From the NCBI GenBank assembly GCA_028751875.1, contig CM054135.1:66658747-66722746 (forward strand): DNA of 64,000 nt, given 5' to 3'. The notes below the pieces were generated by a model. That model made no database searches, had not been told where the DNA came from, and was given only the letters and a program-made list of their open reading frames with translations. The stretch is from Rapana venosa (taxonomy: Eukaryota; Mollusca; Gastropoda; Neogastropoda; Muricidae). The position numbers were made by a program, and so were the translations under genes. This document shows positions 10,996 through 22,838 of this stretch, piece after piece; positions within the stretch are counted from its first letter, which is position 1, and each line of letters starts with the position of its first letter.

Positions 10996-12430
10996 TCAGT
11001 TGTAGCCCCTCTTACTGGTAATTACAGATTCAGCTCTAATATCAGGAAGATGATAGTTGAACAAAATGTATATATCCAACATCTTAGTATAAACTGTACA
11101 CCGTGTCTCCCTCTTCTGGTAGTCCTGGGCCGTCAATAACTCTGACTGATAATGTGCAGCTTTGCCATCTGCATTGCCCAAGGGCAACTGAAGACACAAG
11201 GCCATGTTTAGAGCATGTAGGCTACACTTGGCTGGTCGGCAATCACTCATATAATAACATCTCACAAATGCAAGAGAGCTTCAGGGGTAACATCAATATC
11301 TATAATAATTGAAAACATCATTCAATATTGTATTTTCCATCCCCAGTCATGTGATTCTGTGAGTTTACATGCAACCATTCTTGGACCTGGAAATAGGTCC
11401 TCATAGAATGAATCTTTGCAGCTGAGGATGTTGGGGGCAGTTTGTTTGGGTGTAATGACACAACAGAAGTAGCTAGTTTCTGCAAGTATCGCACATGTCA
11501 GAATTTGTCCAGGAAAGCACTGTTCTTGCCACCATACAAGATTAAGGTAGTCTTTTCTCCAGCAGCCATCACTAGCTCTTTGCTGATGTTGGGTGACATG
11601 TACAAGCTTGCTTGCTCTTGAAATAATGCATATTCGAACATTTTTTCACAGGCAGGATGTATTGTGCTGAAAACAGACTGCTTGTGGTGTACAAGCCCCC
11701 ACTGGCATGTACAAACAGTATGCTTTCGCAAATTCTTGTCTGGTTACTCTGAGATCCTAGACTTTGAGTGCTGAAGCTGATTTGGTATTGACAAATTTGA
11801 AAAATACTTGATGATGGTTTTCAGTGATATGAAGAAGCAGGATGAGTAGGTTCGTGTCTTCACCAATTAAGACAGTGTCTGTTTCCCTGGTTTTCTCAAA
11901 TGTTGTCCGTACAATGAGGCAGTCAGCATGACCATGAGCATACAGAGTGTTGAATCCAGACTTGGTCATTCCTTCACCAAGCAGTTGAATGAAGCGCTGC
12001 TTGATGGCTGGATTTGCTAAAAATAAAAACCCTCAATGGACTATGAGCTCCATGTTACCAGCAACAGTAATGACAGGCCCAGTGACCGCACCATTTTTTC
12101 TCAAATGACCTACATTTTTGATTGATGTTCCACTGCAATCGCCATCAATACAACTATACTCCTGTTGTAGTTGTGATTGATGAAGTTTATATACATCTGC
12201 GCATTTTCCACAAGGCCAGATACGTCAATGCAAAAGGAAACCGCCACTGATGACAAAAGCAGCATGATCTGGAAGTTGAACACCCAGCTGCTTTGTGGTT
12301 GACCACATATAACTGGAAAATACTTTTTTGTTTGCTTGCCTGGCTTGTAATACAGTGGAGTCAAACAAGGAGCTGGCACATTACTCACATTAACTAGAAA
12401 CAGGGAGCTAAATAGTGTATGCCCTTGCAC
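10996..12430 (-). pseudogene. decayed ORF of a multicopy invertebrate TE-like protein with VLIGEDTNLL motif
   Basis: Read on the minus strand across several frame breaks, the order is: YINFINHNYNRSIVV (about 12220-12170), then HGHADCLIVRTTFE and VLIGEDTNLLILLLH (11950-11840), then AAGEKTTLILYGG (11570-11540). About 100 more residues follow, ending near 11000. This block order matches an uncharacterised, very multicopy protein of arthropods and molluscs that I know only as TE-associated; the acidic 'GEDtDLL' block looks like a PIN/NYN-type nuclease site. The enzymatic role is an inference. Many stops show this copy is dead. It lies inside the last GPCR intron on the same strand. Confidence 0.55.
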
Positions 12431-12552
12431 AACACGCCCAATCTTTACAGGTGTGATGATAGTGTTGCACCTGGTGAACTAGATGATGGCTTGCCCAATT
12501 GCTGATACTTTTTTAATCTGTCACCCTCAGTGAAGACTACTTTGAATTAATT

Positions 12553-12554
<2 letters not shown>

Positions 12555-12623
<69 letters not shown>

Positions 12624-12986
12624 CACACACACACACACACACACATCCTGATTATCAAACATCAACAAGCCTATAATACCTATAAAACTTTCTTACAATT
12701 TAGCAAAACAAACCTACTGTATACTACAACACACACCTTTTTTTGTTTACATGGGTGCCCTGTCGTCTGCAACTCATTATCACATGACTAAGAAAAAAGT
12801 GAAGAGCCACCCACCAGCCCCAGCCTGCTACATCCCGTTGTGACCACACGCCCTTCTGACCATGTGTCACTATAACCACCCACGTGCCATTTTGACCACA
12901 AGCCGTTATGATCACATGCTGTTGCGATCATGATTTTCAGCATATAACCACATAAAGATAGGCCTATTGTAATACTGATCGTACCC

Positions 12987-13055
<69 letters not shown>
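12555..13055. repeat. (CT)n, (CA)n and (GT)n microsatellites with unique spacer
   Basis: CT run at 12556-12620, CA at 12621-12645 and GT at 12987-13052. The spacer contains short near-repeats of 'tgaccacacgcc(g)tt' at about 12830-12915. Confidence 0.9.
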
Positions 13056-13266
13056 TCTTTTCTTTATTATTTCTAGTTTTGACTGTGTATATGGTGGTAT
13101 TTTCTATGGTTTATTAGTGTGGATGCTTATTGCTCTATAGTTTACAATAAGACTATGTTATTTACATAAAGTGTTCACACATAATCTCTCTCTGTCTGTC
13201 TGTCTGTCTGTCACTCTCTCTCTATCTTTCCACAATTTATGACCAATCAGCACTAGATACATCAAC

Positions 13267-13612
13267 AGACGGGATAGTCTAGTGGTTAGAACATTGCGCT
13301 CGCAATCTGACGACCCGGGTTCGATTCCCGTTTAAGGGGATATTTTCCCCTGGAGTTAACATCAGTGCAGACTCCACTCTCCCCAAAAGTCCTTCGGATG
13401 AGACTATAAATCGAGGCCCCGTGTGCGAACGCACGTAGAACATCTTGCGCACACGTTAAATCCTGTTCCGCTTTTCGTAAGAGTAGGCCATTGTGTGCCG
13501 GTAGGAACAGATGGCAAAATTCACAAAACTGCATACACACGGGGACTGGATGTAAAAAAGCACATGAGTGCTTATTCCATTATCCTCGATATAAAAGAAT
13601 TAAAAACACACC
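13267..13612 (+). repeat. SINE-A, full copy with tRNA-derived head
   Basis: Begins gggatagtctagtggttaga (box A-like), then gggttcgattcccg (box B) about 50 bases later, as in tRNA-derived SINEs. The family body follows: cttcggatgagactataaat, cacgttaaatcctgttccgc, gagtaggccattgtgtgccg, catacacacggggactggat. It ends ttatcctcgatataaaagaa. About 345 bp. A true tRNA is excluded because the acceptor stem does not close. Confidence 0.9.
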
Positions 13613-14215
13613 CCAAAAACCAGAAGATATGAACAGACATTTTTGTACATTTGCAGAAAAAATGATAGATACTGGTCATGGCGCCATTAAATGAAGAATG
13701 ATTTACTTCCACTGAAAAAAATTGTGATTCAAGCTGAGTACAGTCCAGCCTTCACTTAAAACTTTCTCAGTGTCAATGAGGTTAAACAGACCACGTATAC
13801 TGAAACCATCCAACTCCCCTGGTATGGATGGCTGATATTGGCTCTCATAATTGCTGGACATTTTACGTATATATAAAACTTCAGTATGCTATATGTTCTT
13901 GTTCCCAAATGTTTAACGATGCTGAAGTTATTCCAGTCTTTACATCCGATTATTCTTATGACCCTTCTAGCCACAGGCCTACAGACAGTCTAACTATTTT
14001 GTAAAATCACCAGAAAAGCATCTCCAGCACAATCTTCTATCTCACTTCCTATTATACAACTTGTTCCACCCGAATCAAAGAGATTTTAAAGAAAATCATC
14101 CATGGGATACTACTCTAAGACATCGTTTAGAAGAACGGTGCTGAATTAAAACACACACACACACATACACACAAACACACACAAGAAACTAATGCAATTT
14201 TAACAGGAATAGTTT

Positions 14216-14640
14216 TGTAGACTGTACCAAAGCTGTTGATATCATTGATCACAATTTTCTTGTAAGGAAACTTACCATTTATGGTTTTGACCCCAAAATG
14301 ATCCCATTTCTAGCCTCATTCCTAATAGAACTAAAGCAGTTTTTCAAGACTCACTAGTATCTCCTTTAATTCCAATAAGATATGGTGTTTTGCAAGCATC
14401 TGTTCTAGGTCTGATCTTATCTTCAGTGTATATTAATGATCTTCCATTGTGTAGTTCCTCATGCTGTGAACTTTTTTGTGATTATACAACTTTATACAAT
14501 GCAGCCGAAGATGTGAAATAAACAAAATAATAATGATGTTTTGTGCTTTCCATGAAAATTGGTAATGGTCAAAGCGCATAACATGGATATAATCATAAAA
14601 ACTGCAGCTTAAGAGTTGCTTTTACATTCACTGTTTTGGC
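14216..14640 (+). mobile_element. non-LTR reverse transcriptase fragment
   Basis: The plus strand encodes FVDCTKAVDIIDHNFLVRKLTIYGFDPKM, then a degraded 'y.vPQgSvLGPilFs.YINDLP' block (VYINDLPLC at about 14430-14460) and FVIIQLYTMQP in place of FADDTTLY. This is the RT palm of a jockey/CR1-like element. It has multiple stops. Confidence 0.7.
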
Positions 14641-14703
14641 AATACGCCTTCCATCACACAGTATTCATGTACAACAAAGACAATGAGACATTTCCAATAT
14701 TAC

Positions 14704-15056
14704 AGGGGATGGGATAGCCTAGTGGTTAGAAGATTGCGCTCGCAATCTGACGACCTGGGTTCGAATCCCGTTGAAGGGGAATTTTTCCCTGGAGTTATCA
14801 TCAGTTCAGACTCCATTGTCCCCAAAAATCCTTCGAATGAGACTATAAACCGAGGTCCCGTGTTCCAACCAACGCAGACCATTTTGCGCACATGTTAAAT
14901 CCTGTTCCCCTTTTCGAAAGAGTAGCCATTGCGTGCCGGTGGGAACATATTACAACATTTACAAAACACATACACACGGCGATGGATGTAAAAAAAAGGC
15001 ACCTAAATGCTTATTTCATTATCCTCGATAAAAAAGAATAAAGAATGAACACCATC
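14704..15056 (+). repeat. SINE-A, full copy
   Basis: Same architecture as 13267-13612: gggatagcctagtggttaga head, gggttcgaatcccgttg box B, body, and ttatcctcgataaaaaagaa end followed by an AATAAAGAAT tail. Confidence 0.9.
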
Positions 15057-15819
15057 ACCCTCTTCTACACCATCATTATTCACATATCCTCAGTTCACTC
15101 TTTAACAACTTACAATTACAGTCATGAATGCGAATAACGTAACTGAGTAGATCAAACAGATACATACATATCAGGATGGACATTGCATTCACCAAGAAAC
15201 TCTCAGCTCCCCATTTCCCACCTTCTGGGGTCACAGACTATTTGCTATCATTCAATTTCTCATGTATGTATGTATGTATGTATGTATGATTATATTCGTG
15301 CACGTGTGCGTACACACGAGGGCACTTCCCAGTAAACTGAGATCACCTTTGAATGACCTATAAATGTGTTTAAAGTAAAAAAGCAAGTTACATTACTAAA
15401 GTCGTCAGAGTGTGATTATTTCTCTGCCATAATTATTACGTCAATCTGCTTTGATCCCTCCTCCTATTCTGATACATTTTGGTAAGGTACTGTCAGACAA
15501 TAAATGAAAAAAATGACAAATAAAATTATGTTACCAACTAAAGATTGCGGCAGCTACATCAAGGAAAAGTGGCACTTGGCAAGGATGTATGGGATATACT
15601 TGCTAAACGTAGAGCACTTGGACAACCTACTGCTCCTTCGAAAGCAACAGTGTTTAGATGGATAAAGCATTTCATATAAGCGATCACTTAAGCACTGAAG
15701 ATAACACATGAAAAATACGAAAATCCGACATGTAATGAGAAGTTGGTTGCTTTAGTGACGGTGATGGTAGAATAATACCATAAAGTTAGCCTGGACTAAA
15801 CTGTTGACTGACTTGGCAG
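15057..15819. other. intron sequence with an (ATGT)n microsatellite
   Basis: Seven ATGT units near 15263-15290; otherwise unassigned. At 15600-15690, codons such as DVWDILAKRRALGQPTAPSKATVFRWIKHF suggest a short transposase-like helix-turn-helix piece, too short to call. Confidence 0.45.
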
Positions 15820-17460
15820 TCATTCAGTGACTGTGTCTAAGATACCCTGGGTACATTTGATGGGTCTGCATATTTTGACTTCTGAAAATAAGGGGGAGAG
15901 GGTGCGTTTCTGCAAACGTATGCTAAACATTCACAAGAATGGTGATCCTAAGAGGCTGGATGATGTTCATGTTGTTTCTGAACCTTCGAACTTATTATTT
16001 AATAAATTGCTCCAGACGGGAATATTTTAAAACAATGGAAACATGCACATGTTACTCCCATACATAAAAAAGGCCCAAAAGAATCATGTGGTCACTACCA
16101 AACTATTTCATTACTCTTCTGTCTTGGGAAATACTCGAAAGATGTGTTCACAAGCATGTATCATCCTTCTTTAAAAACAACAACATTAATACCCTTACAC
16201 CTAACCAGTCTGGATTTATGCAGTGAGATTCTACAGTTAACCAGCTTTTAAGTATCTATAACAATGTGTGTGAAGCTTTTGATGCAAGCATAACAACTCA
16301 AGCTGCATATTTTGACATATCTAAAGCCTTTGAGCGAGTATAACACCAACGTCTTCTGGCTAAACTCGAATCTGTTGGAAGTATAGGAAACTTGTTAAAA
16401 TGGTTTGAAGACTATTTTGTCAGATCGCACACAGACTGTAGTTATCAATGGAGAAATGTCTTGTACAAAAACAGTACATGCTGGTGTTTTGCAGTGCTCT
16501 GTGCTTGGACCCCTTCTGTTTCTCTTTATATTAGTGGTATTGTAATTTACATTGTTTCAGATATTTAGCTTTTCGCTGTCGACACAAGTATGTCCCTATC
16601 TCTTAGAAACCATCAACTGAGAGGTGGCATTTTGAATTCAGGTCTCGAAAAAGTACATGAATGGGCACAGCTTTGAACAGTTAAATTAAATAAAGAAAAG
16701 ACTGAACTGGTGAATTTCGCTCGGGATCACATCCCATTACCAGTCTTAACATCTGGGCACACTCCTTTACAAGATGTTGCTCAACATAAACACGTAGGTA
16801 TTACTACTCAAAACAACTGTAAATGGAATCATATTGCAAGTAAGTGCAACCTACTTATTTCTTGTTTAAGATGTTTAAGTACAGGCTGAACAGAAAAACA
16901 TCAAACACCATGTATAGATAATTTATTTTACCAACATTTGATTACGGTGGTATAATTTGGGATAGTTGTACCAAGAAATTATCTGATGCTTTGGAAGATC
17001 TCCATTTAGAAGCTTTGCGAATCATTACTGGAGCCGTCCGTGGCACAAGTCATTTGAAACTTTATCAGGAATCAGGGTTTTATTCTTTAAAAGAAGAAAA
17101 GAAATAGGCATTAATTGGTGTTTTACAATAAAATGATCCAGGGCATGCGCCAAATTATATAATGAACTTACTCCCTCCATTTGTTTCTTCCCAAAATCCG
17201 TACCACAAATGTATACCCCTTAACAGATTAGTACCTCCATGTAGAACTGAAACATATAATGCTTCCTTTTTTCCATCTACCACCAAATTATGAAATGAAT
17301 TGCGTGTGAAGGCTAGTACTTCTATTAGCCAATTTAAACATGTTCTGTCTGATGAGGATAACCCATTCCGAACTATTTTCATTAAGGAAACAGAAAGCAG
17401 CAAATCATTCACTGCAGACTGCGACTCGAAATGAGTAACCTCAACAATTTGTAACTTGGA
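15820..17460 (+). mobile_element. jockey-like non-LTR retrotransposon, decayed RT region
   Basis: The plus strand shows the RT blocks in order: QAAYFDISKAFERV (16300-16345), QRLLAKLESVGSIGNLLKWFEDYF (16350-16420), 'GVLQcSVLGPLLF' degraded (16480-16530), FAVDTSMSL in place of FADDTSL (16570-16600), then NKEKTELVNF, KHVGITTQNNCKWNHI and the C-terminal 'ARIitGA...' block near 17015. Frame shifts and stops are frequent. No endonuclease is seen, so the copy is 5'-truncated. Confidence 0.8.
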
Positions 17461-17559
17461 CGAATTATAACCATACGGCCCAGCATCTTAACAAGATATA
17501 TATAAATATTTCTTTTAATTACAATACCTCAGAAACGTCAAGATTATCATCTTCAACTT

Positions 17560-18170
17560 CACCTATCCTGTAGTCTTCTATATCATGGGGACACAACTGA
17601 AGGTTTTGCAACCAGCTTCCTTCACTCCATGCGGTCCTCTGCTTTCCGTGGCAAATTGTTCCACTCAAGGCCAATACACTCTCTGATGTTGTCTTCCCAT
17701 CATTTTCTCTGCCTGCCTCTTCGTCTCCCTCCTTGTACTGTTCCCTGTAGAACAGTCTTGGCCAGTCCAGATGCTTATTTGGCGTGCCCGAACCACTTCA
17801 GCTTCTATTTTTACTGGTCAGGAGCTCTTCATATGGTCCGAAAGCGTTTTTAATTCATTAGTGATGTGATCTCTGTATGAGGTACCAAGGATTTTGCGGA
17901 AGCATTTCATCTCCGTTGCTTATATCTTTCTTTTAATGTCTGATGTTATGGTTCACATTTCACATGCGTACAAAAATATGGACATGACCGGGGAACGCAT
18001 CAGTCTGATTTTGAAGCTGATGGCGATGTTCTTGTCGTTCCAGAGGAGTTTCAGTTTGGTCATTGCAGCTGTAGTCTAGGCTATCCTGGAAAGAATTTCA
18101 GGTTTTGGTCCCTCGTCCGATACTATAGCTCCCAGATATTTAAAGGTATGGGCGGTCTCAATTTTCTTTC
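17560..18170 (-). mobile_element. RTE-type 3' fragment
   Basis: Reverse complement of the RTE C-terminal block: the WEDNIRE-like region at 17660-17700, the 'MRCFRK' region at 17890-17920, then SFKYLGAIVSDEGPKPEILSRIA at 18080-18150. It is degenerate. It abuts a plus-strand CR1/L2 end at about 18200. Confidence 0.8.
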
Positions 18171-18194
18171 CGTCTATAATAATATTCTTACGAA

Positions 18195-18435
18195 CATCTA
18201 GATTCAACCAATTCACCGTTGGCCGTCGCTCTTTCTCAAATTCTGTTCCATCAATCTGGAATGATCTCCCTCTCTCCCTTCGCCCAAACCATCCTTTTAA
18301 CACTTTAAAATTCAACCTCAAGACATACTTATTTCAAACCTAGGGATTTTCCCTTTTTGTTTCATCTCATATCTGCCCGTGCCTTCAACAGCCCAAACCC
18401 CCATCATCCCGCCAAGTGTTTAACTTTATCTCTGT
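18195..18435 (+). mobile_element. CR1/L2-type 3' ORF end
   Basis: The plus strand gives FNQFTVGRRSFSNSVPSIWNDLPLSLRPNHPFNTLKFNLKTYLFQT. This is the conserved C-terminus of the window's CR1/L2 family, nearly the same as at 43140-43280. The 3' UTR runs into a GT microsatellite. Confidence 0.85.
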
Positions 18436-18443
18436 GTGTGCGT

Positions 18444-18511
<68 letters not shown>

Positions 18512-18542
18512 AAGCAGCGGCAGTAGAAGCAGTAGTAGTAGT

Positions 18543-18577
<35 letters not shown>

Positions 18578-18648
18578 TAGTAGCAGTAGTAGTAGCAGTA
18601 GTAGTAGTAGTAGCAGTAGTAGTAGCAGTAGTAGTAGTAGTAGTCGTC
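18436..18648. repeat. (GT)n followed by (AGT/AGC)n trinucleotide microsatellite
   Basis: GT to about 18508, then some 45 AGT or AGC triplets. The poly-Ser/Val/Ala frames over it are artefacts. Confidence 0.97.
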
Positions 18649-19109
18649 TTCAATTTTACGTCCTTCCATATAAAGTGATACCTGACAGGGGTGGGGAGAG
18701 AGGATATGTATGAAAAAGATTTTTTTAAATAAAGTAATAAACAAAATAATTCAAATTTAGAAATAAAATAGTAATAGGCCAGGTGATCTAGAAAATGGTG
18801 GAACACATGGAAAATTACTCAAATCACAAAGCATAAATTTTAATAACTCATCCCCATTCATAGCTGCTGCATGAAACTGCTGGATTTCACTTGACATGTC
18901 GTCTGTTCCACCCACCTCCTTCCCTTCTCCTTTACTGACATGCAGCGAGTGGCATTTGGCCGATTGGTTACACCCTCACCTCCCCCCCCCCCACCAGAAA
19001 ACTCAATTATCAGCGTCACTCACTTCATCAATGTCAGAAATTTCAGTCTGAAGCATTTCAATAACTTCAGCAAGATTGAAACGTTGTTTTCGTTGTCTTT
19101 TATGTGCGC
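18649..19109. other. unassigned intron sequence
   Basis: AT-rich, with a short C run near 18983. Nothing recognised. Confidence 0.45.
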
Positions 19110-19950
19110 TTTTTTTTTGCTGCCTCATCTTCTGTGATGTCTCCGTCCAGCTGTTCCCACGCCGCTCAATTCAGTCTCCCCGCCACATCCATACCCAGAT
19201 TTGTTATGTGTCATCCTCAGGGTCGGAAGTCCACAGGGAGCCCATCAATATCAGGCCGCCGTAGGGCCACCAGCCAAAGAGGCCCTGCACTGCTGCTGGG
19301 TCACTTTGGTGATGTTCAGTGGTGCCTGTACTGAGCTAACATACGCAGGACACCACCTACTAAGCCCCCTACTAACGACAGTTTTAGCTCAGTCGCGTAG
19401 CCAGACTTAATGAGTTGCCCACCCCAGGAGGCAACCACCAAAACGTCCCTCCAATGACTGTCCCCCGTGAACCTCCAACCCCAAAGGTTTTGGCACAAAC
19501 TCACCAAAGGCACAGAAATGTATGGGGAAACCAAATCTGAGGTCCCCATGAGACCAGAGCAACTGGGATTACCATTCAGAGGCAACTTCCTTTTATCATG
19601 ATGATAAATGATAATGAGAATGACGTAAAAATGCTGTTGATGAAGAACATATGCTTTGAGATTACTTGACAGGGTTGTGCTCTACGCTTACTATCATAAT
19701 ATATCCTGGCGTCAACCAGGCTCGAGAGATACAGACACCCGCAGTGTTGTTCAGGTGATTTGAGCAACTCTCTTAAACTGGCATCAAGTGGATGAAGCTC
19801 GACTGTGTTCCCAGTGTTCGAACTGAGCCTACAGCACATTCACTCTGGGTAGGAGCCGGCAGGATTCCGAAAAATCCCTTTGACTCATGGGATTTGAACC
19901 CACAACCTCCCAGTCCAAGGTGCTAACCACTCCGCCATGGTAGCTGGCCA
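19110..19950 (-). repeat. SINE-B, long composite tRNA-headed repeat
   Basis: The reverse complement starts agctaccatggcggagtgg, ggttagcaccttggactggg and gtgggttcaaatccc (box A and B). It then continues through gccggctcctacccagagtg, ggatatattatgatagtaag and catcatcatga into a second module holding ccccatacatttctgtgcc and ggttggaggttcacggggg. It is collinear with 54064-54905 (plus) and 36885-37605 (plus). About 840 bp, long for a SINE. Confidence 0.85.
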
Positions 19951-20020
19951 TTTTTGTGCCTTTTTGTTGTGAAGTTGAAGCTTCATATGCCATTTTTGAC
20001 ACATTAAGTAATGAGATGGG

Positions 20021-20300
20021 AATGGAATAGCTCAGTGGTCGGAGCACTGGCTTTCCCCCAGCCAAGTTAAGCAGCGTAGAGCATGGTTACCAGTTGGATG
20101 GGTGACCGTTTGGGCACCTTGGCTTCAGTACACTCCCCCAACTGTAAATTGGTACCTACCTCTTCAGGGTCAGGGAAAGTAAAGAAGCGAGGGAGAGGAG
20201 ATGAGGGCTGCTCTCAATATGCTGGCCCCTAGAGAAGTGAGGCCTCTGACGCCTCGCTCCCCTACGACCTTATAGGTTATGGGACACCTTTACCGTAAAT
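20021..20300 (+). repeat. chimeric SINE with tRNA-like and 5S rRNA-like segments
   Basis: A tRNA-like segment, aatagctcagtggtcggagc (box A type), is followed at 20064-20125 by aagttaagcagcgtagagca, tggttaccagttggatgggt and gaccgtttggg. This matches the middle of animal 5S rRNA (loops B to E, with the TGGATGGGTGACCG core). The 5S part has no normal 5' or 3' end, so it is not a 5S gene. A 170-bp body follows, ending ggttatgggacacctttacc. Confidence 0.75.
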
Positions 20301-20639
20301 AATGAGATGCAGAGGGTCAGGTCACAACCTGGCCTAACAGTAAACCACAAAACATAAAGATATGTTCTGACTGATTGCTTTTTACAGAGAAGTAGACCAG
20401 CAATGCTATTATTAGCTTGTAACGTCATTATTGTGCTAGTTCCTGACTTGAAAACTAAATCTCAGATTCCTGGTTGGGAATGCTAAGCCGTTGTGTGACG
20501 AACATTCCCTATACGGAATGTCTGGATGGAGAGAGTTAATATAGCAATTACAAACAATCCATACAACCCAGTAGCAGCTCACCAGGATTCCAAAACCAGG
20601 TCTGCACTGTCAATCATTTTTTCTCTAAACCTTTCCCTT

Positions 20640-20960
20640 CATGCCAGAAGATGTAGGCTCCCTTTTATACAAGGGTATGCATCTTGCATGGATGGCTTGG
20701 AAGGACATCCCTGACTGTCGGATGGGGAACAGGTTCTGCTGTCAGAATACTGTACAGAATTGGCCACCAGACTTCTGTTGTCCAGCTCAGGACGATCAAT
20801 TCACCTGTGGACTGTTCTTGGAATACTTTTTTGAGAAGTTGCAGAATCATACAGAAAGGGGGAAATGTATAGAACTCAGTGAATTTACATGAAACTGAAA
20901 AGGCATCCGCTGCACAGTCTTCTTGGTCACACCTGTAACTGATATAGCATGCAAACTGCT
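20640..20960 (-). mobile_element. DIRS-like element, RNase H/linker fragment
   Basis: The minus strand encodes CDQEDCAADAFSVSCKFTEF, then YTFPPFCMILQLLKKV and LIVLSWTTEVWWPIL. This is the DIRS pattern 'DAFs.dW....yaFPPf.li..vl.k...........liVP.Wp.q.Wyp'. It belongs with the RT part at 22840-23430; the CR1/L2 element at 20963-22838 lies between them. Confidence 0.75.
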
Positions 20961-20962
20961 GG

Positions 20963-22838
20963 TTTAATAATAATAATAATAATAGTAATAATAATGTATG
21001 GAATTTATATAGCGCTGAATCTTGTAAAGTAAACAAATCAAAGCGCTTGCATTCAAATCATTCATACGCATGCAACCATCCATAAATATCAAGATAAACA
21101 AATATCAAATTTATATACACAACACACTTAGGTGGGGGTGGTGGAGGTGAAGGAAGCTATTGACAAGTAGGAACAGACAACAGGGGAAGATCTCAAGTAG
21201 AGTATAAGTGCGTTTTGAGGCTAGATTTGAAAGAATCAAAAGAAGGCTTTTGGCGAAGTGGAAGAGGGAGGTCGTTCCATGTAGAGGGACCGGAAACAGA
21301 GAAAGAGCGACGGCCAACAGTGGTTTGTTTAAATCTGGGTGTTCGAAAGCACAACGTATCTACAGCTGAACGAAGGGAACGGGACGGAGTGTACAGGTGA
21401 AGACAGTTACAGAGATAAGAAGGTGCAGATTTGTGAAGACATTTGAAACAAAGGGTATTAATCTTATACTTTATTCTTTGAGACAGGCAGCCAGTGAAGA
21501 GATCGCAAAAGAGGAGTGATGTGTTCAGATTTTTTCTTTCTGTGGACCAGTCGAGCTGCAGAGTTTTGTATGCGTTGAAGGGAGTGGATGGATGATGCCG
21601 GCAAACCAGCCAAGAGAGAATTACAGTAGTCCAGTCGAGAAAGAATGAGAGACGTGACAAGTTTGGATGTTGCTTCAGTAGACAGATACTTGCGAATTGC
21701 ACTTATGCGCCGTAATTGATAGTAGCAAGACTGGCAGGTCTGGGTGATGAATTTTTTTCATAGAGTGTGTTGTCAAGAACCGCACCTAGATATTTCACAG
21801 AACTGGACAGAGGAACCGACGTATTGCTGAATTCCACTGAAGTCGTTGTGATGGAGGAAAGTTTATGTTTGGTCCCCATGAGCATGGCTTCCGTTTTATC
21901 AGCATTTAGCTGTAACTTATTTTGATTCATCCAGTTTTGAATGTCTAGAAGGCAGTGGGCCATATTTGTCAGGAGGGAAGGCAGATTTTCAAGGGTATTG
22001 CTACATTGAAGCTGAGTGTCATCGGCATAGAAATGATGATCAATATGATGATGGTTTATTATGTGTGAGAGTGGAGCAGTGTAGAGAGTGAAGAGAACAG
22101 GACCCAGAACTGATCCCTGTGGGACTCCATATTCCAGTTTGACAGGTTTTGATTGAATTTTGCTGACAATAACTTTCTGGTATTGGTTTGTGAGGTATGA
22201 ACTAAACCAGGTGAGGGCAGTGCCATTAATACCAAACATATCCTGGAGGCGAGAAAGAAGAATTGAGTGATCTATAGTGTCAAAGGTAGCAGATAGGTCG
22301 AGAAGAGTGAGGAGGGAGATTTTCCCTGCATCAGCAGCGAGTAGAAGTGTATCTAAAGTGTGGACTAGGGTGGTATTGGTGCTGTGGTTGGCGCGATAGG
22401 CAGATTGAAAAGGGGGAAGGAGATTATTGGAATGAAGGTGGTTGTTGAGTTGTTTTAGAACAACTTTTTCAAGTACTTTGGAGATGAAAGGTAAGTTAGA
22501 GACAGGTCTGTAATTTTTTAAATGTTGGGATCAAGGTCATGCTTTTTTAGTAGAGGTGTGACTATTGCGGTTTTGAGAGCTGATGGAAAATTTCCTGACA
22601 GAAGAGATGAGTTTACTATTTCGGTGACAGAGGGTACAAGTTGTGGAAGGCATTGTGAGAAGACAGGAGCAGGTATGGGATCAAGATCGCATGATTTAAT
22701 CGTCATTTCTTTCAGAATTGTTGTGATTTCGCTTTCGCTTGTGGGATGAAAGAAAAAGAGAGGAGTGCCAGTGAATTGGGGATCAGGAGGAACAGGCTGG
22801 AAATGAGTCTGATCCAGTCTGGAGCGAATGTTGCAAAC
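20963..22838 (-). mobile_element. CR1/L2-type LINE, 5'-truncated, inserted in a DIRS-like element
   Basis: Read on the minus strand: MTIKSCDLDPIPAPVFSQCLP (22706-22640), IVTPLLKKHDLDPNI, then FDTIDHSILLSRLQ, YGVPQGSVLGPVLFTLY and FYADDTQLQ (about 22130-22000). KLQLNADKTEAML and GVPSTWNDLPLPLRQKPSFDSF follow, with the 3' tail gcgctatataaattccat (ATT)n at 20968-21020. Only the RT domain and 3' end are present; the endonuclease is lost. A frame shift occurs near 22240-22500, and another near 21703 between the RT and C-terminal blocks. YADD is intact. The 40111-43583 copy supplies the collinear full version. Confidence 0.92.

Noticed and set aside
13267..13345. tRNA gene (also 14704, 36890, 54070, 19880 reverse)
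   Set aside because: Box A and B are present but no acceptor stem closes, and each is followed by a repeat-family body shared with other copies; these are SINE heads.
15827..16030. Small plus-strand gene MTVSKIPWVH...
   Set aside because: It leads directly into jockey-like RT blocks and has the wording of a LINE linker (RFCKRMLNIHKNGDPKRL); treated as part of that element.
20064..20125. 5S rRNA gene
   Set aside because: Only the internal part of 5S is present, without 5' or 3' ends or terminator, and fused to tRNA-like and unrelated sequence.
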